Assembly (NCBI GenBank): GCA_023053575.1 | Contig: JAKZAP010000004.1 | Coordinates: 3,577,572-3,641,571, forward strand | From: Branchinecta lynchi | Lineage: Eukaryota > Arthropoda > Branchiopoda > Anostraca > Branchinectidae | Length of the DNA: 64,000 nt | Reading direction: 5' to 3' | Shown: positions 1 through 12,009 of the stretch, in pieces | Layout: every line of letters starts with the position of its first letter | Numbering within the stretch: position 1 is the first letter of the stretch | Translations under genes and position numbers: made by a program | Notes under the pieces: generated by a model | Seen by the model: the letters and a program-made list of their open reading frames with translations, nothing else | What the model was told of the DNA's origin: nothing | Databases searched by the model: none

Positions 1-2015
1 AATTTTAAGTCCGCCTCCTGTTTCTCACGTTGTTTTAACTTACCCAGCGTCATTTGGTATTCCTGTCGTCAAGTTCATGCAATTGCCTCGTTAATTATTT
101 TTCTAGTCTTTCCCACGCTTTTACTCGTTTTTCTCCCTAAATCGCGAAATGATAAGTTTAATCTTAAAGATTATCACCGGCACGTCAGCATTGTCCTTAC
201 ATGAATTGACTTTTCAGCAGACTACAACAAACTGAACGTGCTTTGTCGGCAAACTTTGCCGTCACGATTTCCAAAACAGAGCCATCATCAAACGCTTTGT
301 TTTCTTCGAATCTTTTGAAAAAGTTGGTAATAATATAATGCAACAGAAAAGACCTTCGCCTCTAAATAACTCGGAGAAATAAGGAATAATCATACTAAGC
401 TGAGTCACATGTTTTTTTTCTCGTTATTTATCCTTTTTTTTCACAATCAGGCATAACACACACGGGACTGTCCATTAAAATACAAACGTATAACACTGAA
501 CTGCCATCTACTAAAATGTCCGTCTACCTTCTCGCGTTTCATACTTGCCCCATCTACGAAATCACGACCCCCACTGAGTTGATCACTGTACTTGAAACTT
601 TTTTACTCTCACTTCTCTGCTACGTTCAGTACACTAGCTCTGTGGTGGAATGCAAAACAGATGGTGTGCAAGGTTTTGGGTACAAGCATCCGCTCAGTAT
701 TTACGAAACTCGATCGCGGATTTTTGCTCGGCGTTTTCACAATCCGTTCTGGGTAGTACGAACGAATTCATGAATGAATGAATTTGATAAAAAAAAAAAA
801 AAACACGCGGAGCCACGGCGGGAGAACAAATGAAAACTACACTCATATGCTCGGTATAAACACCAAGAAACGGTTAGGCCTTGGATTTTGACGTACTGGC
901 AGGATTGTTTGACTAGATACGGCGTAAACAATTTAGTTTGTGTTTACACTTTACGGGTAATAAAGTCTGTTCATTCATTCATTCATATCGTATCTGTAAT
1001 ACACTTGAAAATATTCATCGATTGAGCTTAACGGATTTTCGGTATGTCTATTCCAAGGACCAACAGTTCTGTTATCGAAACTCCACTTCTAAACATACGT
1101 CCTTGTGAAATAGTGACTTTGCAGGCGATGCGTCCCCCCTATGATGACGGTTAACGGTGAATTTTAATCGATGACTTCTAAATTGTCGTAACTTCATCTG
1201 TTAATTTGACTGTGTCAATCAGTTCTACTCTAGAAATCTGTGTGCGATGGAGGGAAGGTAAGAGTGGTACAAAAAGGCCGTCTCAGTAGGGCGGACTGCG
1301 TAGATCTGATACAAACTTGGCAGATCGACTTTTAATTCCGAATTTAAGAAAAGTTTTGAATCCATTACCCGTTCTTCGGGGTTAGGGGAGTGTCATAACT
1401 TGATCATTTTCATTTGTTGCACTGGTTACCAAGCAAATGCAATTGTGCCTTCAACTAATTTTTCCTAGCTTTTCCCACGCTGTAATTCGTTTTGCTCCCA
1501 GAATCGCGAAAAGTTACATATTCTTGGAAAACTTTTGAATCCGTTCCCCGCGTTTCTCAAGATGTTTTGGTAAACGAAATGCTCGGATTCGTAACTTTCG
1601 CATGTAAGACCGCATCCTAAAGTCAGGGATGTTTAGTGCAGGGTCTTAATGTTTGTTTAGACTCAAGATACTGAAAAGTTATTCTGCGAAGGTTTCTAAA
1701 TGGGTCGAGGAAAAAAACCTAGCGACCCCCCCCCCCCCCCCCCCCCCCCCGGTATGAAAGCCTCCCATCGTAACCCCTCCGCCCAGGTAGCAAAGACCCC
1801 CCCCCCTCCCCCCGAATGCTAATATTTAGAAAATTATAAAAAATAATTCAAAACTGCGACGCGAGCACTTAAAGATTTTCCCTAGACACGCGAGTTAAAG
1901 GTAAACGCGTGACGGCCGCTAACCGAAGAATTTACTGACAGCTTAATTAGGCGTAGATATACTTGACATTTATTTTAATCGATGGAATTATAGCATGTAG
2001 ACATCGTTGTTTCAG
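1..2015. other. Intron or upstream sequence of gene 1
   Basis: No exon found. A block of about 75 bp (80-155: ATGCAATTGCCTC, TTTCCCACGCTTTTACTCG, AATCGCGAAA) recurs at about 1435-1515. LINE/SINE-type tails (GAATGAATGAATG near 770; TTCATTCATTCATTC near 972) bracket an element of about 200 bp. Poly-C runs lie at 1727-1750 and 1798-1813. Confidence 0.6.
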
Positions 2016-2156
2016 GACATTGAAGATTCAACAAATATTCTACGGCTGACAGTTAATCGTGTTACAAAGGAAGATGAGAAAGTCTACTACTGCAACGCTG
2101 CGAACTCGTTCGGCTCCTACACGCATGCGTCGAAGCTCAGCCTACGTGACAAAGCG
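2016..2156 (+). CDS. Ig/DB/FN3 membrane protein, first exon in window (Ig half)
   Basis: First visible exon of a gene whose 5' part lies left of the window. It follows a TTTCAG acceptor and ends before GTAAGC, 47 codons in phase 0. It encodes the C-terminal half of an immunoglobulin-like domain: an LRLTVNRVTKEDEKVYYCNA stretch with the typical D-x-x-x-Y-x-C motif of the F strand, then an N-x-F-G turn and a final beta strand. The six exons found (2016-2156, 4619-4916, 6089-6200, 12464-12663, 13054-13226, 19540-19734) join in one frame of 372 codons plus stop, with every phase matching. Known of the family: Ig, DB and FN3 domains occur together in nematode IGDB proteins, whose function is largely unknown. 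Inferred: a cell-surface adhesion or receptor protein. The domain call is firm; the orthology is not. Confidence 0.85.
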
Positions 2157-2344
2157 GTAAGCGTTGCTAGACTACGGTTGCATTCCAACGAAGTTGTAAC
2201 TAGAGCCTCGCTTTTGTTGTACGCTGCACGTCCACTTCTCTGCCGCTTCTGTTAAATGGCGTTTTTGCACTGCACTGCTTCCGAGGAAGACGCGGACTTG
2301 CTTAATTCCCGACCAAGCCGTGCTTCCCTGCAAGGTGCTGCTAC

Positions 2345-2688
2345 TGACGCTTCAACCAAGAAAAAATCTTGCAGGCACTAAATCCAAAAATGCATCATGT
2401 GCAAAATCAAGGAAGTGCTGCAGCAGTGATGCGGCAGCACTGTTGCAACAAAACGAGGCTTGATGAGTAATAAGAGGATCGATGGAAATTTTTCGAGAAT
2501 TAGTCGTATGGAATTGTACGAAAAAGTAGCATGCAGTAGTAACTGTTGCCACTGGACGCTACTACTGGCAAACTGGATGCTATTGGAGCAAGATTGGATG
2601 CTATCGGATACTACTACATATGAATACATGTAACTTTTTCGTACAACCACCATATAATTACACAGTCAATGATTTTTTCATCGGGTGA
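2345..2688. mobile_element. Degenerate relative of the GTAGTAG element
   Basis: The right end TTTTTTCATCGGGTGAG and the interior GGATGCTATTGGAGC, GGATGCTATCGGATACTACT and TACTTTTTCGTAC-type motifs resemble the element at 9797-10108. The left end is weak. Confidence 0.4.
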
Positions 2689-2689
2689 G

Positions 2690-2900
2690 AAGCCGGGTCT
2701 CCAGAGGCACCTACTGAATCGGCACATTTACTGGCACCGGCTGCAACCAGCGGTGCAGCCTTGTTCTAACACTTGCCCGGTTCCGGCTGGTGTCAGCCGA
2801 TTCCTTCACTGTTGCATCGGGCACATCGTCTACACAAAATTTGAGAGTAGGCTACCCCTCACTAGCTCCTTAGTAGTAAATTGTAACGATCATAACTCGG
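2690..2900. repeat. Dispersed repeat shared with about 59840-59995
   Basis: Both regions contain TGTTCTAACAC, GCCGGCTGGT or TTCCGGCTGGTGTCAGCC, ATCGGGCAC/ATAGGGCAC with TGTACA or CTACACA, and AAAAT(T/C)GAGAGT. Both sit in open frames that look accidental. Confidence 0.55.
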
Positions 2901-3169
2901 GAAACGAAAGTTATGTGAGGGGGTAACTGATTCTCTTATCACGCCCGGTGACGGAACGAAAATAATAACAGAATCGTAACTGAACGAATATTAGGAGTGC
3001 ATCCTTTTTAATGAAGTGTTCCTTGGAACAATCCACTATTGCGAGCGCTGTAGCCGCTTTCGGTTATCGGTTTTCACCGTATTTTGTGGAGCTCATAACT
3101 CGTGAACCAGTGCAAGTATCAAGTTCAAACTTGGTACACTTGTGGTTATTGGCGTCTAGTTATGCCTTT

Positions 3170-3800
3170 TGGGGTCCCAACCCCCACCCCAACCCGGTTC
3201 AGGCGCAAATGGGCCCAGATTGCCCAGTGAATAAAGTTCATAGCTTGACCAGAACTGGAGATAGGACGATGAAATTCCTTGGGCGAGTAGATCCTAGGGC
3301 TGGGAAATTGCTTTTAAAGTTGCACCTCCCCAACCCACCCCGTCCATGGGCAACTGGGCCCAGATTGCCCAGGAGTAAAGTTCGTTACCCTTGCCAGGTA
3401 TCAAGTTAAAACCTGATAGAATTGTGAGCATTGGGTCTCTCTTTACTTGTTGCGGGTCCCAAACCCCACTTGGTTCAGGGGCAATTGGGCCCAGATTGCC
3501 TATTTTTAATGTTTTTGATTTGACAATAACTGGAGACATGGCGATAAAATTCCTTTGTGCCTTTGGTTCATAGGAAACGGAAAGAGTTGAACCACCCCCA
3601 CCCTCCCCGTTCAAGGGCAAGTGGGCCCAAAATTGCCCGTGAAAAAAGTTTTTCACGCGTGACTGGAATCAAACTCTAAGCTGGTATAGGCCTACTTGAG
3701 AAAAAAAGGTGTAAATACGCATTTTGATGGGTCCAGCCCCCCCCCCCCCCCCCCCCCTCCCGTTCATGGGCAGCCGGACCCGGATTTCCATGAGTTAAGT
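3170..3800. repeat. Degenerate tandem repeat in gene-1 intron
   Basis: Five units, 129-154 bp apart, are anchored on GGGCAANTGGGCCCAGATTG at about 3205, 3350, 3479, 3615 and 3769. Each is followed by AAAGTTC-like and preceded by C-rich sequence. Open frames here are repeat artefacts. Confidence 0.75.
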
Positions 3801-4618
3801 TCGTCTATGACAGGTCTCAAGTCCAACTCTTGTACATTTGGGGAGATATATCTCTGGATGAGGATTTGGTGTAACATCAACAAATAAGACGACGCGACGT
3901 ACTTTAATCTTTAATGAACAGGTTGGAAACTGGACTGTTTTGTCATATGATCGATGATATGCTGTTCTTAATGAATTGTGACAAAGGGGGCATTCGTCTG
4001 CTACGAATTGGTTTATTGCACTTGTTATTACCTTGCTAATGGACAAGAGGTTTAAATAGTGGGACTGGCAGGCAGACCATTCAGTGTTCGAAAAAATGCT
4101 ATTCGTGCAAGATCTTCAACATTTCTTTGGATTTATACTGGCGGTTTGTTTACACTTATAGCTTTTAAAGGGGGGTTATTATTTCAATATTTGTTTGGTT
4201 ATTCGGGAAAAAAAATGTCTTGCTTCTAAAGCTAAAGCTCCACGTCTGAGTGCTTGCGCACTTGCTATTATTTTATTTTTATCTCGAAGATAGTTGCTAC
4301 TTAGGACGGGGATTTTAAATAGGGGGGGGGGGGGGCATATATGAAGCGTAAGCTGAAGATTTGGTTAGAATGTAGGTTGGACCAATCAATCATCAACCAT
4401 CGTATTTATTCCTGAATATCTGTTTTTCAACATGATAACGTAGGACTGTCAACCAAATATGTTTGGTACATACATTTCATTTTGAACTTCAAAACTTGTG
4501 TAACATAGTTTAATGGTATGTCAAACATAATGTAAAATATGTAATATTAGAATAATTGCCTATTTTATAGATATGTAATCATTTATACGATTTAGTATTA
4601 ATCCCCGTCAATGTCTAG

Positions 4619-4916
4619 GTCCCCACTATCGACGTCGAACAGTGTTGCAGAGACCAGAACGTTTCTTCGTCTTGCATGGAAGCCTGTACCCTGTTCCTTG
4701 ACATCGACACGGTTATCAACAAGCCTGAATGTATCAACGACTTCCAGAAGCTTATGAAATGTGCTGCAGATGGCTCTGATCACCGCAGCTGCTGCACCCA
4801 GTGGGGAGTTCCACGGCGCTGTCTTGATTGGTGCAGAGGAGAACCAGTGGCAGATTCAGAAATGTGTGTCCTTTCGTACACGAAGCAGATCGTCTCCTGC
4901 TTTTATGAAGGAAGAG
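4619..4916 (+). CDS. Ig/DB/FN3 membrane protein, DB-module exon
   Basis: This exon follows a TCTAG acceptor and ends before GTAAGG (start phase 0, end phase 1). It encodes one whole DB module (Pfam DB, PF01682) of about 90 residues. I count exactly the 12 cysteines expected of the family: CC, C, C, C, C, CC, C, C, C, C, including the signatures VEQCC near the start and KCAADGSDHRSCC in the middle. The family is thought to form six disulphides, so this part is extracellular. Its molecular function is unknown. The module is one self-contained exon between the Ig and FN3 exons, which would ease exon shuffling. DB modules are best known in nematodes and other ecdysozoans, and this is the main clue to the organism's affinity. 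Confidence 0.9.
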
Positions 4917-5334
4917 GTAAGGAACCACTGTCACCTCTTGTCACGCTAGTAGTTATGGCTGGGCGAAGCGTTCATATAACCCCAGCATCACTTTTTCATC
5001 ATGTAGCTCCTCCCACAGGGCGGGGCTTAGTTCCAAACTGTCACTTGTCATCCCTTAACTCCTCCCCATTTTGAAGCTTTTTAAATGCAAAAAAAAAGCA
5101 AAGCGAATTTTTGCTTACCAAACATTTGAGGTTCGCGTGTACAAAGCAGATCGAGTCCTACTTTTATGAAGGAAGGGGGAAGGAACCACCCCAATCCACC
5201 TTGCTACGCTACTAGATATGGCTAGTTGCGGCCTCGGCCGGGAGTGCGATGCGTGGTGGGGGGCAAATCATCCGACGCTTCCCCTACTTTTCATAGATTT
5301 CTGTAGATACACATTCGAAGCTGGGTTCACTTTT

Positions 5335-5430
5335 GATTCTCTTAACGCCACTAACCCTCGCCCCAAACCAAAGGGTTGGTACCACCAAGATTCGAACTAG
5401 CGACCCTCGAAGTCCTCGCTGTAAGCAAAG
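5335..5430 (-). repeat. tRNA-derived SINE-like fragment
   Basis: The minus strand reads GGACCTTTGCTTACAGCGAG, then TCGCTAGTTCGAATCTTGG, resembling a pol III B box (GGTTCGANTCC) in a tRNA-like head. No full cloverleaf can be drawn. Confidence 0.4.
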
Positions 5431-5604
5431 GTCCACCATTTGTTTTTAATAACTTAGTTACTCACAGGGGGCTTCACTACTATCCTTCCACATAACTGTC
5501 TTTCTCCCCTTTATTTCGAGTCAGTTTGAAGACTGCTGTCCACTGTAGTAGAGAGTTGGGATTTGTGAATGTATTTAAACAGTGATGTGTATTATTATGT
5601 TTGT

Positions 5605-5700
5605 TCTAAAAAAAGGTAATAGAATGAGCACCTTATTTGTATGTTCGCCCCGATAGGCCGCATGGCTTTTTTTAGGCGGACATGCAGTTTTTTCTAGGAA
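5605..5700 (+). repeat. LINE 3' UTR fragment
   Basis: GAATGAGCACCTTATTTGTA, TGTTCGCCCCGATAGGCCGC and GGCGGACATGCAGTTTTTT match the 3' UTR of the LINE at 8.57-9.08 kb, in opposite orientation. Confidence 0.6.
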
Positions 5701-5749
5701 TTATATTATTTTCTTTTGTTAATAAATATTCTGAATCGGATTAAAATCT

Positions 5750-6045
5750 GAATTTGCCTGGATTTGCTGAGGGGCACCTTTCAAATACGCACAAATACGA
5801 CCAGTTGACTTGTAGCGAAAACAGGGAAACAATTTACATAATCGTAATTTCTGATAGAAAACTTCTCGCAGACAACCGTCGACAGCGCGATACACGTCGA
5901 AGGTAGCAAAACATGGCAAATGAGAAAATCAGCGTGGTTTTGTTAGAGGCGTTAGAATGTACCGTACGAAATTGGGGTCTCCGGGATTAGAAATATATGG
6001 ATGATTGTGGAAGTAGGTTTGATTAGTATAAGTAAGACAGGTCCT
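5750..6045. mobile_element. TTAA-flanked MITE family C, copy 1 (left end unclear)
   Basis: The right end, GGTCCT followed by TTAA at 6046-6049, matches the family. The interior blocks GCAGACAACCGTCGACAGCG and TACGAAATTGGGGTCTCCGG are clear. The left end is replaced by other sequence. The copy stops 43 bp before the FN3 exon at 6089. Confidence 0.65.
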
Positions 6046-6088
6046 TTAAGGTACTTTATAAAGTGGTACTTATTAATTTTCTTTCCAG

Positions 6089-6200
6089 ACAAAATACCTG
6101 GTCCGCCAACCAATGTTCAGGTCCAGATTGTTGGAACTGACTCCGCTACCGTGACGTGGGATCCTCCATCGAAGAATCCAACAACTGTGGAACTTTACAG
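6089..6200 (+). CDS. Ig/DB/FN3 membrane protein, FN3 exon A
   Basis: This exon follows a TTTCCAG acceptor and ends before GTGAGT (enters in phase 1, leaves in phase 2). It encodes the first strands of a fibronectin type III domain: a PGPPTNVQVQIVG start, then SATVTWDPP with the conserved Trp, then VELYR. The rest of the domain is in the next exon 6.3 kb downstream. The acceptor lies only about 43 bp beyond the right end of a TTAA-flanked repeat, so most of the upstream intron sequence near this splice site is transposon-derived. Confidence 0.85.
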
Positions 6201-7314
6201 GTGAGTTCAATGGGCCATCAAAGGGAAGCTGAGTTCAGATTCTGTGATGTGTTCAAATTCCGTTGTCTGAAATCATTGAGGGTTGAAATATTAAAACATC
6301 ATTTTGACGGTTCTGGTACCTTACCTTATTTTTTTTTATTTTTTTTTTATCAATCAATCAAGTTTATTCCAAATAGCTAAAAGCTAGAAGTGGAATACAC
6401 ATTTACAAAATATACACAGACACGAAACAAATTAACTAATACACTTACAATATTTCACCAGAAATAAATGATGGGATGAAACTACGTAAAAATTGAGCAG
6501 AAGAATTAGCAGGATATGGAAAAAATTGATTGCCAGTATTCCTCTCGGACCGACGCACGGGAGGGGAGGGGGGAATAGATTTTTTATTTGTGTTTTATGT
6601 TATTTAATTTTTTTATTTGTGTTTTGAATTTTTATTTGTGTCTTGCCTTACCCACACCTTGTATAATTTTTCAATCAATCAATCAGTCATCGTTTTTGTT
6701 CTGAATATCTGTTTCACGATATGATAACGTAGGACTGTCAGCTTAAACGAAATATAATTCATTTTAAAACTTGTACGAATTTAAAACTTGTAACAAAATT
6801 AAACGGTATGTCAAACATAAAAAATATAAAATAGGTAATACTAGATTAATTGTCAAAAGATTATACGTGTCTTCACTTGTTAAAAAACTTCCCAAAATAT
6901 GGCACAAATGACTTATAATTTCACCCTTGAACTGCAGTTTTTTTTAGTTTAATACTTTTTATTATACAAACCAACTTTTACATACATCCAACTTTTACAT
7001 GAACGCGCCTTTTGTATCCCTCTTTAACAGCAAATAAATCAATTAGTTTATTTCGCGGAAAAGCTTACAGCTGGAGAAGTCAGGCATATTTTCAGGTGGC
7101 AAGACGATGATAAATGAGTAATTTCCGAAAGTTTCCCCCTGTAGAAAACTAGAAAACCTTTTGAGGCGACTTGAAAAACTAAGTCTTGTTTTTTTTTTCT
7201 AAGTCTTGTTTTTGGCGCCTGCCAATAAACAAAGACCAGTTAAGATGGCGGCTTCTGCCCCCAGCGTCGTTACGTATGGGGTGGGTCGCCCACCCCCAAA
7301 AGTTGTCTGTCAGT

Positions 7315-7630
7315 CGGTACACAAAATATCGATTGACACGAAGAGCAGGAATTTTTCGTACTGACAGTAGCTTTCTCGTGAGACGGTAACGTAAGATCAG
7401 TCGGTAAATACATTGTCCCCCCCCAAAAAAACCAAATTATTTTGGCTAGTAACGCCCCTGTCTGTCCCACCAAAAAAAAAACGATTGACACGAAGTGCCG
7501 CAATTTTTCGTACTGACAGTAGCTTTCTCATAAAACGGTAACTTAAGATCAGTCGGTAAATACCTTTTCCCCCCAAACAAAATTTATTTTGGCTAGTAAC
7601 GACCCTGTCTGCCCCACCGAAACTCCTTCC
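7315..7630. repeat. Two-copy tandem repeat, 152-bp period
   Basis: CGATTGACACGAAG, AATTTTTCGTACTGACAGTA, AAGATCAGTCGGTAAATAC and TTATTTTGGCTAGTAACG recur in order from about 7330 and 7482. The ACGCCCCTG edge also appears at 45960 and 33645, suggesting a larger dispersed family. Confidence 0.75.
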
Positions 7631-8566
7631 ACCGCGACTTTTTATCCCACTTGCAGAATTCGGCTTAAGTGCCGAATCGGATATCCGATATCCTTCCCCC
7701 TCCTTATGAAAACACAAGAAACCGACAGGAAAGGGTCGCAAGTTCAAAGGTTCCAAAGTTGTCCCCCGTACCTGCAACACATACGCGGTACCAAGCTTCG
7801 TTCCGAGTTTCACCAAAATTTATAATGATGGTGGTAGCTGTCTGTGATATTATTCCAACGTCCGTGTTCTGTTTTTGGTTTTTATTTATATACTATAATA
7901 GGTCAGTAATGACGAATTGATGATTAATTGTATAGATTATAAAATGTGCATTATACTTGACGTAATACCCAAATTTGGCATTGCCATGATAGTGGTTTTT
8001 TTAAATAAATTCGTTACTTACTTAATAATAATAATAATGTACTTTATTTCCTTAATAGCTTGTATTATACACGCTAGCACTGGATCGTCATTCACACAGA
8101 TAACATATGACAATTACATTAGTAGACATTTCATACACGTACAACTTGAAAATATAATTTGACTTAACTTCATCTACACGTACACAACTTGAAAATATAA
8201 TTTGAATTAACGAGAATTAAAATATTGGGTAAAATAGGGTACAAAAGATTTCAGGTAACGATCTGTCGAGTTTATGGGTGGTCTTTCTAGTCTCTGGGAA
8301 TCAGCGTCCCTCTGTCTCTGTCGCGTATTTGGCCTGCTATTTGCTATAGTATCAAAATCAGGTAGAATTGCACGATGAGCATGTGATGCCAGTGTCGTAT
8401 ACCAATCGCTTTCCGTCGGTCGGTCCGTCTGTCTATGGGTTAGTTCGGTGATTTGAGTTAGGGTACTTCCGGATGTGCTAGGATAATTAAGCTTGACGGT
8501 GATATTAGGGATATTATTTATTTAATTGATGAAAGTCAGATGACTTTTTCAGACACTACGATCATT

Positions 8567-9080
8567 TTTTTTTTTTTTTCAGATTATTTATTAACACAAA
8601 AAAAAAATAACACACTCCCTGGAACAAACTGCATGTCCGCGTAAAGAAAGGCCCTGCGGCCTATGAGAGCGAACATATAAATAAGGAGCTCATTCAATCA
8701 TACTCCTTAAACAAACATAAAAAGAAACATAATTTTTTTGAATAAATACATTACAAATACCAACTCTCAACTACTTTCACTTGAAAATGACTCTTGTAGT
8801 TGTTTTTTAAAAGAGGAAAGGGTTGTTGCATTCCTAATACACAGAGGTATTTCATTCCATATCGCTACACCTATACATGTCTTATTGAAAACACCCCTCT
8901 TGAAGTATGCCTTCTTTGGTGAGACAACAAACTATTTGATGCTGAAGACGTCGGGAAACCATGATATGATGATGATTCTTTAAAAAGATCCAGCTGTAAA
9001 ATTCCAGGAGGTGGAAGTGAATTGAGATATTTGTACATAAATATTCCTATCTGTGTTTTACGTATTTGCATAATATTAAG
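8567..9080 (-). pseudogene. LINE 3' fragment with RT C-terminal coding remnant
   Basis: On the minus strand the end of a non-LTR retrotransposon frame is recognisable: IFMYKYLNSLPPPGI, then after a frame change KKAYFKRGVFNKTC and GVAIWNEIPLCIRN, the usual W-N-x-(L/I)-P block near the end of the reverse transcriptase protein. A 3' UTR with GGCCGCAGGGCC follows and then an A-run (T-run at 8568-8582 on plus). The same 3' UTR occurs on plus at about 5610-5700. Confidence 0.7.
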
Positions 9081-9082
9081 AA

Positions 9083-9162
9083 GTTTAGAATATCAGATAC
9101 CACGATAACTGCAAAAACGACTTTAGACCGTGGTATCAGATACCATGGTATCTGCAAAAACC
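9083..9162. mobile_element. Family B fragment
   Basis: About 80 bp with ATCAGATACCACGATAACTG, CAAAAACGAC and GATACCATGGTATCTGCAAA, matching one end of family B. It abuts the truncated end of a LINE fragment at 8567-9080. Confidence 0.65.
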
Positions 9163-9796
9163 GTAATTATATAACTAATGGGGGACTTTCAGAAACTATT
9201 CCACTTGGAGCGCTGAAATGGAATAACGCAAATTATGTCTCTGGTTTTCTCCTAAACGAAATTCTAGACGCCCTTTTTCGTACCATCCATTGTCCTCGCG
9301 ATCTCGAGTAGAAACTTTTCCTGTGTTTCTTCTTTAAACAGGAATGAGAGATGTCTGAGTAGTTCTCTATCACAAGGCTTTCTATTATTTTATGTGGAGT
9401 GGGTTTGCGAAACTCATTTCGATGACTTATTCATGAGGAACTCCTGTTCATACCATAATGTTAATTCCTATTCACGGTGAAGAAAAAAAAGAGCCTACTC
9501 AATCTTCACTAGTAAGGATAAGTGGAGTTTGAAAATATAGCTTTCTAAGTTTTCAGAGGTCGGGGATTTGAAATTCATTTTCTGTTTGAAAACGTACGGC
9601 AAATCTTAAAGGAATGGTTTTATAAGCCAATTTCAAACAAAAAACTGTTTTAAACTGATGATAGAGAAAAAAGAAAGAGGAAGAACCATAGCCTATCAAA
9701 GAAAGAACAAGAACAAAAATAGCGTACCTCAGATATGCCTGATACACTGGGAAACTAGTTAATCATTTTGCTTGAATGAATAATTTAGTTATGAAT

Positions 9797-10108
9797 ACCC
9801 GATGAAAAATTTGTAGCCTGCGTAGTAGTATGGTAGTAGTACGAAAACGTTGCATGTAATACAATGTAATAGCAAAGAATAACTATCATTTAATGTGCCT
9901 CAGACTGGCCTAATCTTATGTAGTAGTATCCAGTAGCATACTGTCTTGCCATAGTAGCATCGAGTCTTGCTAATAGTAGCATATAGTAGTATGCAGTAAC
10001 ACGGTAGCTTTGAAGTAGAAGCATGTAGTAGCATCGTTAGTAATGCATGCTACTTTTTCGTACTACTTCATAGTACTATTTTGAGATAAATTTTTCATCG
10101 GGTATGAA
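9797..10108. mobile_element. Inverted-repeat element rich in GTAGTAG motifs
   Basis: The ends ATACCCGATGAAAAATTT and AAATTTTTCATCGGGTAT are perfect inverted repeats. The interior is mostly short AGTAGCAT/GTAGTAGTA motifs. A related but degenerate copy runs about 2345-2685 and ends GATTTTTTCATCGGGT. Confidence 0.7.
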
Positions 10109-10512
10109 TCCTTTTATCTACCCAAATTCTGTAAAATGGAAACAGTTTAGAGAAAAGAAATTACACACATCAGAATAAATATTCATTCTTGAAACAATAT
10201 TGTACTTCATACAAACGGACAAGACCGTGATAAGGAGAAAACGCCGCAACGGACAGCTTTACATGCAGCTCTTCAAGTTTAACAGTTGTATTTGTAATGT
10301 TATGTAGTTGTATTATATAAATCTGTTTAACATTAATTTTGTCTAGTCGGAATCGTCAAATGCAAGTGGATTAGCGTTCATGCTTGCGCGTTACGCTACT
10401 GATCGATTTGAAGACTAATAACTTATGACCATACTTCTCACAAACAAACGTCCGTATCAACACTTCCAAGAAAGCTAGGTCACCATTTCCATGAAGTGAA
10501 TATTGCAATATT

Positions 10513-10800
10513 GAGTGTGTTCCACCCTTCTAACAATAGTAACTATTAGTTACTATTTCTGTTCCAACCCCACGAAAAGTTACTACGCTGACCGTTCCAA
10601 CCTTCTCGAAATAGTAACTAATAGTAACTATTTGCTTACCATGCTCGGGAGCGTAGAAAGTGTGGTAACTACGGATCTCTGTAACGTGATTGGCTGGTAT
10701 TTTACCGAAAATTTGAAAATGTGTTCCAGCTTTGACGCCAAGAAGCCAGAATTCGTGACATCATACGTAGTAACTACGGTAAGTAAGGTGGAACACGCTC
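10513..10800. mobile_element. MITE family A, copy 1
   Basis: 288 bp with terminal inverted repeats GAGTGTGTTCCACCCT and AGGTGGAACACGCTC, flanked by ATT on both sides. The interior is built from TAGTAACTA-type motifs and a CGTGATTGGC block. Non-coding. Confidence 0.85.
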
Positions 10801-10828
10801 ATTCCTTCAGCCCCAGTTAACTGTGAAT

Positions 10829-10997
10829 CATGTTTGACAGTGCAAAATGGATACGTGAGCTGAGACTTTATTAGGACTATATTTCGGCCGTTCTTGGCTT
10901 CAGGCTCAAGCCGCTCGAGCTGGAAAACGAACTTGTGAAAAAAAAACATACCTCTAAGAAAATTCAGCTGACGTATCCGTTTACACTGCCAAACATG
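10829..10997. mobile_element. Family D element
   Basis: Inverted ends CATGTTTGACAGTGCAAAAT and its partner ending CACTGCCAAACATG, with ATTTCGGCCGTTCTTGGC inside. It follows directly on the end of a family A element at 10800. Confidence 0.6.
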
Positions 10998-12009
10998 AAT
11001 AGTGCAGCCAAATACTGGAAGCCATCAGAAGCAATCTACTGTGAAAACAAAAGGAAAAGCACATGTGGGACTAAGTGAGGATAGCAAGAATAGAGTTTAT
11101 TTTATTATCATCAATTTTGGTGGATCAATGAAGCAACATCATCATCAGAACAGTCTTGTATTTAGATCCAGTCGTGGGCAATACAAAGACGTTTCAAACA
11201 TACGTACTTCAAAATACAAAACTGTAAAAGTGATTAACATAAATAAGGTTTGTCCTTAATAAAAAACTAAATGAAAAAATAAAATATCCTCTTTTGCCCT
11301 TCTCGAGATAAAACTATCACGATTTGATTTTTAGCCCGGCCCGGTTTAGTTTTGGGGATTTTTGCGGTCTGGGGCTCAAATCCATTTTCTTAGTTAAACG
11401 TAAACTAATTAAACTTAATTAAGTTAAACTTAAACGGAGCGGTTAGTACGTACTTGGACTGTACCGGTAGTTCGAGCGGTATCTCGAAGGGTTAGTTCGT
11501 AACTTCGATGGGGAAGTCCGGACGGTGGATCCTGAGTCCTACATTCAGCATTCAGTAAACAGTGTATGTAAAACAAACTTACGTTTCATAGTGAAGTTCC
11601 GCATACATTGACTAAATATGCTACTCGCTCTAACATTGACTTCTCCTGAATAATCACTGACTTTTTCTGACTCCTCATACAAGTATACTGCTCATACAAG
11701 TACACAGCTAGTATCTGTTCTTTGTAAAAGAGACAACTTGGGATAAAAAAGATAGCACTTGCGACCGCTTTCACAAATCAGGCAACTTGGGATCGCTGCA
11801 CTAAAAACAGACAACTTGCGAGTGCTGCACTAAAAAGGAACAGCTTTTGAGAGTTGTGATAAACATTTGAAATTGAACATTTCGTGTCGTTACATTCACG
11901 TTGCGAGGGTTGTCTTAAAAGGCTTTCGAAAAAACGACCGGTCGTTTGCCATTTCCGCTTTTCAGAAAAGTCCAGTGTGTAAGTGGAAAGAAGAGACAAC
12001 CCTCTTTTC

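Noticed and set aside
3011..3409. 132-codon plus-strand frame and its antisense partner
   Set aside because: Arises from the degenerate GGGCCCAGATTG tandem repeat in the gene-1 intron.
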